NCBI RefSeq assembly: GCF_001245615.1
Contig: NZ_CWKH01000003.1
Coordinates: 682,001 to 746,000 of the forward strand
Reading direction: 5' to 3'
DNA: 64,000 nucleotides
Origin: Mycolicibacterium neworleansense
GTDB taxonomy: Bacteria; Actinomycetota; Actinomycetes; Mycobacteriales; Mycobacteriaceae
Part shown: positions 1 to 9,525 of the stretch, in pieces
Layout of the letters: each line of letters starts with the position of its first letter
Position numbering within the stretch: position 1 is the first letter of the stretch
Notes under the pieces: model-generated
What the model saw: only the letters and a program-made list of their open reading frames with translations
The model's database searches: none
Told to the model about the DNA's origin: nothing
Position numbers and translations under genes: made by a program

Positions 1-1467
<1,467 letters not shown>

Positions 1468-1477
1468 AGGAACCCGA

Positions 1478-2142
1478 ATGCTCATCCAAGATCTGCCGGC
1501 ACTCGACTACAGGACGATGGTGACCGACTCGATGCCGGCGAAGTCCGCATGCTGGCGTTCAGCATCCTGCTGGCGGGCACCGACACCACCCGTACCCAGC
1601 TGGGCGCGTCGATGCAGGTGCTGTGTGACCATCCGGAGCAGTGGGCATTGCTGCGCGACCGCCCCGAACTCGCAATGAACGCCGTGCACGAGACCATGCG
1701 CCATTCACCCTCGATGTGCAGCACGCTTCGCAGTGTCACCGAGGATGCCACGGTCGGCGAATACACCTTCCCGGCCGGCACTTTCATCATCGTGAACACC
1801 TATGCAGCCAATCGGGATCCGGCGATCTACGACGACCCGACTCGGTTCGACATCACCCGCGACGATCCACCACCCATCCTGACGTTCGGTGGCGGAGCCC
1901 ACTATTGTCTGGGCGCGAGCCTGGCCAGACGTGAGCTGTCCGAAGCGCTCAAGATTCTCTCCCACCGCATGCTCAACCCACGTCGCACCGGACCCTCGCC
2001 ATGGCGACCGCTGCTGGGCATGAGTGGGCCCCCCGGTGAGCAGACAAAGAATCGCACTTTCACCAGTGGTTTCGTGCGATTCTGTGTCTGCTCGCGGGAG
2101 TTACTACGACGGCGCGTAGAGCGCCTTGAACTTGTTCAGTGA
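1478..2142 (+). pseudogene. Second cytochrome P450, internally deleted remnant
   Basis: ATG 1478 has AAGGA upstream and begins 'MLIQDLPALDYR', a typical P450 N-terminus, but in frame 2. From about 1510 the P450 similarity continues in frame 1: 'DDGDRLDAGEVR', the I-helix 'LLAGTDTT', E-x-x-R in 'HETMRH', then F-G-G-G-A-H-Y-C-L-G with the Cys codon at 1906-1908. Roughly 200 residues (helices A to H) are missing and the two parts are out of frame, so this looks like an out-of-frame internal deletion. At the 3' end the frame reads through a strong hairpin to a stop at 2140-2142 and overlaps the convergent gene, so the original stop has probably also been lost. It follows the first damaged P450 by 10 bp; the two were likely one operon. 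Confidence 0.7.
2038..2093. terminator. Strong 20-bp-arm hairpin between convergent genes
   Basis: Left arm 2038-2057 (GAGCAGACAAAG...) pairs with right arm 2074-2093 (...TGTGTCTGCTC) with one mismatch in 20 and a 16-base loop. It lies between the end of the P450 remnant and the end of the minus-strand SRPBCC gene. It fits a bidirectional, mycobacterial-style terminator without a T-run; an interspersed palindromic repeat is the other reading. Confidence 0.6.
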
Positions 2143-2553
2143 CTGCTGGATATCGCCCTTGAGCGCGGCGGCGACCACCATGCCGATCGGCCCGAACAGT
2201 GCAGGCCCACCGAGGTGCACGTCGAAGGACACTTTCGCGCCCTCTCCCCCATCCACCTGGGCCGGCGCGATCTTTCCGATCAGCTTGACCTTGACCCCGC
2301 CACGGCCATCGCCGTTGAGGGTCAAAGACTGCGGTGGCTTGTAGTTCACCAGCGTCCACTTGACGCGGTTCAGCATGCCCTTGACCTCGACGATCGAGTC
2401 GATGACCGTGCCCTTTTCCAGGGTCTCGGGCAACTTCGACCGCCAGGCGCGGTGGATGCTGAGCCACTCGTCATACCGGGACAGATCAGAGGCGTACTCC
2501 CACGCCTTCTCCGGCGGCAACGGGACATCGACGGAGACAGACAACTTGGCCAT
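2104..2553 (-). CDS. SRPBCC-fold protein, toxin of a Rv0909-Rv0910-like pair
   Basis: The 149-residue protein has the START/SRPBCC layout: 'VDVPLPPEKAWEYASDLSRY' at the N-terminus, central beta strands and a C-terminal helix 'GDIQQSLNKFKALY'. The fold makes a deep hydrophobic ligand cavity. Length and sequence match what I recall of M. tuberculosis Rv0910, reported as the toxin of a toxin-antitoxin pair with Rv0909. The small gene just upstream is a clear Rv0909 match, and the two are 3 bp apart, so they are co-transcribed and probably translationally coupled. The molecular target of the toxin is not known to me. Cytoplasmic; no signal peptide. Confidence 0.75.
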   Translation of the reverse strand: MAKLSVSVDVPLPPEKAWEYASDLSRYDEWLSIHRAWRSKLPETLEKGTVIDSIVEVKGMLNRVKWTLVNYKPPQSLTLNGDGRGGVKVKLIGKIAPAQVDGGEGAKVSFDVHLGGPALFGPIGMVVAAALKGDIQQSLNKFKALYAPS

Positions 2554-2556
2554 GAG

Positions 2557-2736
2557 CTACTGCTGCGGTTCTTCCTTGTTGATGGCGTTCTTCGCGGCTT
2601 CCTGCGCCTTGTCGACCGCGCCGGAGTACTTGCCCTGAGTCTTCTCGTCGACGATGTCGCCGGCCTTGTCGATGGCCTGTTCGACCTTGTCCGCGTTCTG
2701 CGACAGAAGGTCCTTGGCCTTGTCCAGGAATCCCAT
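2557..2736 (-). CDS. 59-residue antitoxin-like protein (Rv0909 type)
   Basis: ATG at 2736, TAG at 2557-2559. The protein begins 'MGFLDKAKDLLSQNADKVE' and contains 'DEKTQGKYS'. It is Lys- and Asp-rich, helical and soluble, and nearly identical in layout to what I recall of M. tuberculosis Rv0909 (also 59 residues), reported as the antitoxin of Rv0910. The SRPBCC partner starts 3 bp after its stop. It lies 60 bp downstream of ctpE on the same strand, the order I recall in M. tuberculosis. The MGxxDK...KAKDLLSQN pattern is that of the MT0933-like antitoxin family. Confidence 0.8.
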   Translation of the reverse strand: MGFLDKAKDLLSQNADKVEQAIDKAGDIVDEKTQGKYSGAVDKAQEAAKNAINKEEPQQ

Positions 2737-2795
2737 CAGCCCACCCTATCTTTCTCGATTCTCAACCGAACGCCCGATATTCTTCCCGCTGCCAG

Positions 2796-5171
2796 CTATC
2801 TCCACAACCGGCGCTTCTCCCCCAGCACCATGCCCTGCGCCCACCACAACACCTCGATCAACGCGGCCCCGACCAGGCCGATACCCAGCGCAATGCCGGT
2901 GACCTTGAGATTCGACGGATCCAGCATGAACAGGCGCTGAGCCAGTGGCAAACAGAAGATCAGCACATACGCCAGCCCCGACCCCGCGACCAGCGCCACG
3001 CGCCACCACTCATACGGCCGGGCCACCACCGACAACACCCACAGCGAGGACACCAGCAATGTGATCAGCGCCGCCGTCGAGGCCTGCGTCTGCTCCAACG
3101 GCGTCGCGGCCCGGCCCTGATACGCCACCAAGTAGGACACGAACGTGGCGGTGCCCACCACCAGACCCGAGGGCAGCGCTGCCGTCATCACCCGCCGCAC
3201 GAATCCGGTGTGCGCCCGCTCGTTGTTCGGGGCCAGCGACAGGATGAACGCCGGGATGCCGATCGTGAACCAGGCCGCGATCGTGACGTGGATCGGCTGG
3301 AACGGGAACAGCAGCGGATCGGTGTCGAACCACTCCGCCGACAACCCGGCCAACCCCACGAGAACGGCCAGCAGCACCGAGTACACGGTCTTGGTGAGGA
3401 ACAGGTTCGAGACCCGCTCGATGTTGCCGATCACCCGCCTGCCCTCACCCACCACATAGGGCAGGGTGGCGAACTTGTTGTCCAGCAACACGATCTGCGC
3501 CACCGCACGCGACGCCGAACTGCCCGACCCCATCGCCACGCCGATGTCGGCGTCCTTGAGCGCCAGCACGTCGTTGACGCCGTCCCCGGTCATCGCCACC
3601 GTGTGGCCACGCGACTGCAGCGCATGCACCATGGCCCGCTTCTGATCCGGGCGCACCCGGCCGAAGGTGGTGTACTGCTCCAGCGTGTCCGCCAGCTGCT
3701 CGGGCTCGTGGGGCAGCTGCCGGGCATCCATCGTCTCACCGTGCAGGCCCAGCTTGCCCGCCACCGCACCCACCGACACAGCATTGTCGCCGGAGATCAC
3801 CTTCACCGAAACATGTTGGGAAGCAAAGTAATCGAGGGTGTCACCGGCGTCGGGGCGGATCCGCTGCTCCAACACCACCAGCGCGACCGGGGTTACGGTG
3901 CCCGGGGCCCGCGGGTGGTCGACGGCCAGATCCGAGGACCCGACCAGCAGCACCCGCAGCCCTTGGGCCCCGATCTGCTCGGCCTGCTCGGCCACCGGCG
4001 AGCCGGAATCCAACAGCACGTCCGGCGCGCCGATCACCCAGTTGCCGTGCTCGCCGTATGACGCGCCACTCCACTTGGTGGCCGACTTGAACGGGGCCGA
4101 CGCGGTCGCAGTCCATCCCGGCGGCATCTTATAGGCCTCGGCGATGGCCAACATGCTGGCGTTGGGCCGGGCGTCGTCGGCGGCCAGCTGCGCCAATACC
4201 TCGCCGACATCATCCTTGGTGAACGACGTGAGATCGCTTACCCGCATGCCGTTTTCGGTCAGCGTGCCGGTCTTGTCGGCACACACTACGTCGACGCGGG
4301 CCAAACCCTCGATCGCGGGCAGCTCGTTGACCAGACACTGACGCCGGCCCAGCCGCACCACCCCGACCGCGAATGCGATCGACGTCATCAACACCAGACC
4401 TTCGGGCACCATCGGCACCAGCGCACCCACCATGCGCAACACGGCGTCCTGCCAGTCGGCGCGGGTGGTGAACAACTGGGTGTAGATCGTGAGCAGCCCG
4501 GCAGGCACCAGCAGATACGTGATGAACTGCAGGATCTTGTTGATGCCGTTGCGCAGTTCGGATTTCACCAGGGTGAACTTGGAGGCCTCCTCGGCTAGCT
4601 TGGCGGCATAGGCCTCGCGCCCCACCTTGGTCGCCCGGTACGCGCCGGAGCCCGCGACCACGAAACTGCCCGACATCACCGCGTCGCCGGCGTCTTTGGC
4701 GATCGGATCGGCCTCACCGGTCAGCAGCGACTCGTCGACCTCAAGGTTGGATTCCTCGATGATCTCGCCGTCCACCACGATCTGATCGCCGGGACCGAGT
4801 TCGATGACGTCGTCGAGCACCACCTCACTGGGCAGCACCGCGCGAACACCCGATGCCCGGCGCACCGTGGGTTTGGCCTGCCCGACGATGGCGAGCTTGT
4901 CCAGCGTCTGCTTGGCGCGGATCTCCTGGATGATGCCGATCGCACTGTTGGCGATGATCAGCAGCCCGAACGCGCCGTTGATCAACGAACCGGTGGACAA
5001 CACGATCAAAAACAGCACACCGAGGATCGCGTTGATCCGGGTGAACACGTTGCCGCGGACGATCTCCGAGATGCTGCGCGCGGCACGCGTCGGGACATCG
5101 TTGCTCTTACCCTCGGCAACTCGCTGGGCCACCTCGGCTTCGGTGAGACCGGTGACATTGATCGTCGTCAT
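2796..5171 (-). CDS. ctpE: Cation-transporting P-type ATPase CtpE (Ca2+ uptake)
   Basis: The 791-residue protein has the P-type ATPase order: actuator motif T-G-E (residues 151-153), membrane motif P-E-G-L (256-259) in the fourth helix, phosphorylation site D-K-T-G-T with Asp299, and the hinge T-G-D-G-V-N-D. About ten membrane helices are visible, with a cluster near residues 640-780. The short N-terminus has no heavy-metal-binding domain. Position next to the Rv0906-like gene and the Rv0909/0910 pair identifies it as the CtpE orthologue (Rv0908), which in M. smegmatis has been linked to calcium uptake and surface integrity. ATG at 5171. Confidence 0.93.
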   Translation of the reverse strand: MTTINVTGLTEAEVAQRVAEGKSNDVPTRAARSISEIVRGNVFTRINAILGVLFLIVLSTGSLINGAFGLLIIANSAIGIIQEIRAKQTLDKLAIVGQAKPTVRRASGVRAVLPSEVVLDDVIELGPGDQIVVDGEIIEESNLEVDESLLTGEADPIAKDAGDAVMSGSFVVAGSGAYRATKVGREAYAAKLAEEASKFTLVKSELRNGINKILQFITYLLVPAGLLTIYTQLFTTRADWQDAVLRMVGALVPMVPEGLVLMTSIAFAVGVVRLGRRQCLVNELPAIEGLARVDVVCADKTGTLTENGMRVSDLTSFTKDDVGEVLAQLAADDARPNASMLAIAEAYKMPPGWTATASAPFKSATKWSGASYGEHGNWVIGAPDVLLDSGSPVAEQAEQIGAQGLRVLLVGSSDLAVDHPRAPGTVTPVALVVLEQRIRPDAGDTLDYFASQHVSVKVISGDNAVSVGAVAGKLGLHGETMDARQLPHEPEQLADTLEQYTTFGRVRPDQKRAMVHALQSRGHTVAMTGDGVNDVLALKDADIGVAMGSGSSASRAVAQIVLLDNKFATLPYVVGEGRRVIGNIERVSNLFLTKTVYSVLLAVLVGLAGLSAEWFDTDPLLFPFQPIHVTIAAWFTIGIPAFILSLAPNNERAHTGFVRRVMTAALPSGLVVGTATFVSYLVAYQGRAATPLEQTQASTAALITLLVSSLWVLSVVARPYEWWRVALVAGSGLAYVLIFCLPLAQRLFMLDPSNLKVTGIALGIGLVGAALIEVLWWAQGMVLGEKRRLWR

Positions 5172-5237
5172 ACGCGCAGAGTCCTCGTCCCGTCTCCCGT
5201 CGTGGTGCTCAGACGACAGTTTGCCATCCGGGGGCGC

Positions 5238-6344
5238 TCAAAACTCCCACCACGGATCGAGCGCCGCAGATTCGGCGTCCACCCGTTGCCCGGGCCGCGG
5301 CACCGCGATTTGCACACCGGCCGGGTCGGCCGCCGTCAGCAACCGCCGCACCGGCTCGGCCCACGGGTGCGGGGCCAACCGGAACGTCGCCCAGTGCACC
5401 GGCACCAGCAAGCCGGAATCGGTGACGTCCAGGTGGGCGCGCACCGCTTCCTCCGGATTCATGTGAATGTCCGGCCAACTCGGGTGATACGCCCCGACCG
5501 GAAGCAGGGTGAGGTCGAAAGGACCGTACTCCGAACCGATTTCGGCGAAACTCTTCGTGTAACCGGTATCACCGCCGAAGAACGCGCGGTGCCGCGGCCC
5601 GATGAAAGCCCACGAAGCCCACAGCGTGGTGTTGCGCTCGAACAACCGGCCCGAGAAGTGCCGGGCCGGCGTGCACACCAGGGTCAGCTCGCCGATCCGG
5701 TGGCTCTCGTTCCAGTCCAGCTCGACGATCCGCTCTTCGGGTATCCGCCACTTACGCAGATGCGCCCCGATCCCCAACGGCACCACGAACGGCGCTCGCT
5801 GAGTGCGGGCCAACCCCAGCACGGTCTCGATATCGAGGTGGTCGTAGTGATCGTGGCTGATCACCACGGCGTCAACGGCCGGCAGCGCCTCCAGCGGCAG
5901 CGGCGGCTCATGCAACCGCTGCGGGCCGACCACCCGCGAGGGCGAACAACGTCGGCTCCAGATCGGGTCGGTCAGCACCCGGTATCCGTCGATCTCGACC
6001 AGCGCGGCCGAATGCCCGTACCAGGACACCGCGCAGGCCGCGGCTTCCCCGTCGGCAGGCTCGGCCAGCGGGATCGGCCCAGGCGGCCTGCTGGCCGAGC
6101 GTGGACCGAACATCTCGGCGATCAGCATCCGCCACTCCTCGCGGCTCATGCTGATCCCGGGCGAGGCCGGTTCGATGTTGACGAACACCCCGTCGGCGTA
6201 CTGCAGGGACCGCTGCGCTGCCGGGCGGATATCGCGGGGCAGGGCACCCACCGAGGCGTAGGTGCCGTTCAGCGCGCGGAACAACCACCCGCCGGCCAGC
6301 AGTGACGCCGACCTGGCCCCCAACCGCAGCGCAGCGCGCAGCAC
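5238..6344 (-). CDS. MBL-fold metallohydrolase (NAPE-PLD-like, Rv0906 type)
   Basis: The 368-residue product carries the metal-binding motif H-D-H-Y-D-H ('VISHDHYDHLD') and a later 'FGGDTGYTKSF' metal-binding loop, as in NAPE-phospholipase-D/UlaG-like lactamase-fold hydrolases. The N-terminal region 'GVFVNIEPASPG' is typical of that subgroup and the first 20 or so residues are hydrophobic. I chose GTG 6344 because it begins one base after the echA6 stop and gives nearly the length I recall for Rv0906 (372). Longer frames only extend into echA6. It is in an operon with echA6 upstream; ctpE follows 66 bp downstream. The likely substrate is a phospholipid or phosphodiester, not proven. Confidence 0.85.
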   Translation of the reverse strand: MLRAALRLGARSASLLAGGWLFRALNGTYASVGALPRDIRPAAQRSLQYADGVFVNIEPASPGISMSREEWRMLIAEMFGPRSASRPPGPIPLAEPADGEAAACAVSWYGHSAALVEIDGYRVLTDPIWSRRCSPSRVVGPQRLHEPPLPLEALPAVDAVVISHDHYDHLDIETVLGLARTQRAPFVVPLGIGAHLRKWRIPEERIVELDWNESHRIGELTLVCTPARHFSGRLFERNTTLWASWAFIGPRHRAFFGGDTGYTKSFAEIGSEYGPFDLTLLPVGAYHPSWPDIHMNPEEAVRAHLDVTDSGLLVPVHWATFRLAPHPWAEPVRRLLTAADPAGVQIAVPRPGQRVDAESAALDPWWEF

Positions 6345-6345
6345 G

Positions 6346-7080
6346 TCAGGCCCCGATGAAGTTCGGCGGCCGCTTCTCGATCCGCGCCACCTGCGCCTCG
6401 ATGACGTCCTTGGACGCCCACGCCTTGTCGAACAGCTCCTTGTGCGCCGGCCACGACTCCTCGTACGCACCGTCGTCGTTGAGGACACGCTTGGCGTGCT
6501 GAAGCGCCAGCGGCGCGAACCCGGCCAGCTCGGCCGCCCACTTCTGCGCGTCGGCCAGCGTGCCGATGCGGTTGGCCATCCCGGTCTGCAAGGCGGTCTC
6601 GGCCGTGAGCTTCTCGGCACCGAGCAGCATGCCGCGCGCCCGGCCGTAGCCGACCAGCGAGGTCAGCCGCCGAATGCTCCAGTTGTCCAAGGCCAGGCCG
6701 TACTTCGCCACCGGGAACTGGAAGTAGGCATCGGGGGCGACGACCCGCAGATCACAGATCATCGACAGGATCACGCCCGCCCCGATCGCCGGACCGTTGA
6801 TCGCGCCGATCACCGGAACCGGGGCCTTGTCGATCGCCAGGTTCAGCGCCAGCGCCTTGTCAGGAAGCTTCTCGGCCATCCCCGCGGCGTCACTGAGGTC
6901 AGCACCCGAACTGAACACCGGACCGGCTCCGGTCAGCACGATGGCCCGGATGTCCTGCTCGGCGGCATGCTCGACCGCCTCCCGCAGGGAGTCGACAAGC
7001 TCGCAGTTCAGCGCGTTGCGCCGCTCCTCGCGTTGCAGTTCCAGGGTCAGGACACTGCCGTCTCTGGTCACACCAATCAT
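6346..7080 (-). CDS. echA6: Enoyl-CoA hydratase-like protein EchA6
   Basis: The 244-residue crotonase-fold protein has the oxyanion-hole strands 'FSSGADLSD' and 'GPAIGAGV'. Length, sequence and neighbours match EchA6 (Rv0905), which has been reported to bind acyl-CoA and pass it to the FAS-II system for mycolic acid synthesis without hydratase activity, and to be the target of the THPP inhibitors. The usual catalytic Glu positions look substituted ('GPAIGAGV' where hydratases have a conserved acid), in line with a binding role. It is divergent from accD3 (26 bp between the starts) and co-transcribed with the MBL hydrolase. Confidence 0.88.
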   Translation of the reverse strand: MIGVTRDGSVLTLELQREERRNALNCELVDSLREAVEHAAEQDIRAIVLTGAGPVFSSGADLSDAAGMAEKLPDKALALNLAIDKAPVPVIGAINGPAIGAGVILSMICDLRVVAPDAYFQFPVAKYGLALDNWSIRRLTSLVGYGRARGMLLGAEKLTAETALQTGMANRIGTLADAQKWAAELAGFAPLALQHAKRVLNDDGAYEESWPAHKELFDKAWASKDVIEAQVARIEKRPPNFIGA

Positions 7081-7106
7081 GTGGCCAGCCTATATAGGCT
7101 CGGGGC

Positions 7107-8579
7107 GTGAGTCGGATCGGCGCCCGCGCGCTTCGTGATGCAGTGCTCGACGAAGGCTCGTTCCACAGCTGGGACGCCCCGCCCCTGGAGGTCGCCCGTT
7201 CCGAGGATTACCAGCGCGAACTGGCCGAGGCGAAGGCGTTGACGGGGCTCGACGAATCCGTGCTGACCGGCGAAGGGACCATCTTCGGCCGCCGCGTGGC
7301 CGTGGTGGCCTGCGAGTTCGACTTCCTGGCCGGGTCGATCGGGGTGGCCGCCGCCGAGCGGATCACCGCCGCAGTGACCAGAGCCACAGCCGAGGGGCTG
7401 CCGCTGCTGGCCTCACCGAGCTCCGGCGGCACGCGAATGCAGGAAGGCACCGTGGCGTTCCTGCAGATGGTCAAGATCGCCGCCGCCGTCGAACTGCACA
7501 AGAAGGCCCATCTGCCTTATCTGGTGTACCTGCGCCATCCGACCACCGGCGGTGTGTTCGCCTCCTGGGGTTCGCTCGGCCATGTCACCGCCGCCGAACC
7601 CGGCGCGCTGGTCGGCTTCCTCGGCCCGCGGGTGTACGAGCACCTGTACGGCGAACCGTTCCCCTCCGGTGTGCAGACCGCCGAGAACCTGCACGCCCAC
7701 GGCGTCATCGACGGAGTGGTGCCGCTGGCGCTGCTGCGCGACACCCTGGACCGCACGCTGCGGGTGGTCGTGGACACTCCGGTTCCGCCGACCGCAGCCG
7801 CGGCGCCCGAACCGCTGCCCGACGTACCGGCCTGGGAATCGGTGCTGGCGTCGCGACGGCCCGACCGCCCCGGCGTGGGCTATCTGCTGCGGCACGGCGC
7901 CACCGACCGGGTGCTGCTCTCCGGGACCGAACGGGGCGAGGCCGCCACCATGCTGCTGGCCCTGGCCCGGTTCGGTGGGCAGCCCGCGGTGGTGCTCGGC
8001 CAGCGCCGCAGCGAGGGCGGACTGGTCGGCCCCGGCGCGCTGCGTGAGGCCCGGCGCGGCATGGCGTTGGCGGCCGGACTGCAACTGCCGCTGGTCCTGG
8101 TGATCGACACCCCGGGACCGGCCCTGTCGATCGAGGCCGAGCAGGGCGGGCTGGCCGGTGAGATCGCCCGCTGCCTGGCTGAACTGGTCACGCTGGACAC
8201 GCCCACGGTGTCGGTGCTGATGGGCCAGGGCAGCGGCGGGCCCGCGCTGGCGATGGTGCCCGCCGACCGGGTGCTGGCCGCCGCGAACGGCTGGCTGGCC
8301 CCACTGCCACCCGAGGGAGCCAGCGCGATCGTGTATCGCGACACCGCACACGCCGCGGAACTGGCTGCGGCGCAAGGGGTTCGCTCGACAGACCTGCTGC
8401 GGACCGGCATCGTCGACGCGATCGTGCCCGAGCGTCCCGACGCCGCCGACGAACCACGCGCCTTCACCGAGCGATTGTCGGCCGCCATCGCCGGCGAGCT
8501 CGCGGCGTTGCGTGCGGTGCCCGGCGAGCAGCGACTACAGACGCGGTTGGAGCGTTACCGGCGCATCGGGCTGGGCTGA
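7107..8579 (+). CDS. accD3: Acetyl/propionyl-CoA carboxylase carboxyltransferase subunit AccD3
   Basis: GTG at 7107; 490 residues with two tandem crotonase-like halves. The N-terminal half has 'SGGTRMQEGTVAFLQM' and 'GGVFASWGSLGHV'; the C-terminal half has 'GQGSGGPALAMVPADRV' and 'LPPEGASAI'. These are the AccA/AccD oxyanion loops for the acyl-CoA and carboxybiotin sites. Unlike E. coli AccD there is no zinc-finger N-terminus. The size is close to Rv0904c (495). It supplies malonyl-type extender units for fatty acid synthesis and sits divergently from echA6, which serves the same lipid pathway. In M. tuberculosis the next gene is prrA; here about 22.7 kb intervene. Confidence 0.9.
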   Translation: MSRIGARALRDAVLDEGSFHSWDAPPLEVARSEDYQRELAEAKALTGLDESVLTGEGTIFGRRVAVVACEFDFLAGSIGVAAAERITAAVTRATAEGLPLLASPSSGGTRMQEGTVAFLQMVKIAAAVELHKKAHLPYLVYLRHPTTGGVFASWGSLGHVTAAEPGALVGFLGPRVYEHLYGEPFPSGVQTAENLHAHGVIDGVVPLALLRDTLDRTLRVVVDTPVPPTAAAAPEPLPDVPAWESVLASRRPDRPGVGYLLRHGATDRVLLSGTERGEAATMLLALARFGGQPAVVLGQRRSEGGLVGPGALREARRGMALAAGLQLPLVLVIDTPGPALSIEAEQGGLAGEIARCLAELVTLDTPTVSVLMGQGSGGPALAMVPADRVLAAANGWLAPLPPEGASAIVYRDTAHAAELAAAQGVRSTDLLRTGIVDAIVPERPDAADEPRAFTERLSAAIAGELAALRAVPGEQRLQTRLERYRRIGLG

Positions 8580-8585
8580 GATCCT

Positions 8586-8641
8586 CGTGCGTAACGCCAC
8601 GGCGAAAATCAGGCGGATATTTCGCCGTGGCGTTACGCACG
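8586..8641. repeat. Perfect 22-bp-arm palindrome after accD3
   Basis: The arms 8586-8607 and 8620-8641 are perfect reverse complements around a 12-base loop, and carry the core CGTAACGCCACG. It starts 7 bp after the accD3 stop, so it may end accD3 transcripts. The same 12-base core returns at 9508-9519, at the end of the next gene, which suggests an interspersed repeat or cassette boundary. Confidence 0.8.
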
Positions 8642-8675
8642 CGAACCTGTCGGTGGCGCTCGGCACACTTCGGCC

Positions 8676-9512
8676 GTGGGGGAACCATTCATCGGCAGCG
8701 AAGTGCTGGCAGCGGGCCGACTGACCCGCTACGAGTTGCGGAGCCGGTTCGTCGCGGTGCATCACGACGTGTACGTCGCGAAAGGCACCTTGCCGACCGC
8801 GGTTCTGCGGGCCAAGGCCTGCTGGTTGCGGTCCAGGCGTCGTGGCGTGCTGGCAGGTTTCTCGGCGTCCGCTCTTCACGGTGCACGATGGATCGATGCC
8901 AACCGGCCCGCATACATCATCGACAGCAATCGTCGGCCCGCACGCGGAATCGTCGCGTGGGCAGACGCGATCGACGACGACGAGATCTGCCTCATCGGCG
9001 GAATGCGGGTGACCACGCCAGTGCGTACCGCCGTCGATCTGGCATGCAAGTTTCCGGAGGACACCGCGGTAGCCGCAATCGACGCCTTGGCCAGAGCAGC
9101 GCGACTGAAGGCCGCTGATATCGCCCTGGCCGCCGAGCGCCACGTCGGACGTAGGGGTATCAGGCAGGCGCTGACCAGCATTGCACTAGTTGATCCGGGC
9201 TCGGAATCCCCGCGCGAAACCTGGTTGCGGCTGTTGGTCGTTCGCGCCGACTACCCTCCCCCACAGACTCAGTGCCCCATCTACAACGAATACGGCGCAC
9301 TGATCGGTGAGGCCGATATGGCGTGGCCGGAGCTGAAGATCGCGCTGGAATACGAGGGGCGCCACCACACCGACCCTGACCAGTTCCGGAAGGACATCGC
9401 CCGGGTCGACGCGATGATCGATGCAGGCTGGATCGTGATCAGAGTTACCTCACGTGACGGCGAGGCCTCAGTTCTCGGCAAGCTCCGAAAAGCCTGGGCA
9501 TCGCGTACGTAA
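8676..9512 (+). CDS. DUF559/Vsr-like endonuclease-fold protein with AbiEi-like N-terminus
   Basis: GTG at 8676; 278 residues. The N-terminal 100 residues ('LTRYELRSRFVAVHHDVYV') resemble the winged-helix AbiEi antitoxin-type domain. The C-terminal part has 'GEADMAWPELKIALEYEGRHH' followed by 'RKDIARVDAMIDAGWIVIRVT', the E-x-D...E-x-E pattern of DUF559, a PD-(D/E)xK nuclease relative of Vsr. Such genes are common solitary accessory genes in mycobacteria; the true function is not known. It stands alone between accD3 and a convergent membrane gene. A palindrome lies upstream and the palindrome core CGTAACGCCACG overlaps its TAA stop, so it may have moved as a cassette. Confidence 0.75.
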   Translation: MGEPFIGSEVLAAGRLTRYELRSRFVAVHHDVYVAKGTLPTAVLRAKACWLRSRRRGVLAGFSASALHGARWIDANRPAYIIDSNRRPARGIVAWADAIDDDEICLIGGMRVTTPVRTAVDLACKFPEDTAVAAIDALARAARLKAADIALAAERHVGRRGIRQALTSIALVDPGSESPRETWLRLLVVRADYPPPQTQCPIYNEYGALIGEADMAWPELKIALEYEGRHHTDPDQFRKDIARVDAMIDAGWIVIRVTSRDGEASVLGKLRKAWASRT

Positions 9513-9519
9513 CGCCACG
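9508..9519 (+). repeat. Second copy of the CGTAACGCCACG repeat core
   Basis: The 12-base core CGTAACGCCACG matches the left arm of the palindrome at 8590-8601 in the same orientation and contains the TAA stop of the DUF559 gene. The inverted partner arm is missing here, so this is a half-copy. The two copies flank the gene as direct repeats. Confidence 0.6.
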
Positions 9520-9525
9520 CGCCCG

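Noticed and set aside
6345-6620. N-terminal extension of the MBL hydrolase into echA6
   Set aside because: Arg/Pro-rich shadow of echA6; the real start follows the echA6 stop.
8586-9519. CRISPR array
   Set aside because: Only one full palindrome and one half-copy, with a gene between; no regular spacers.
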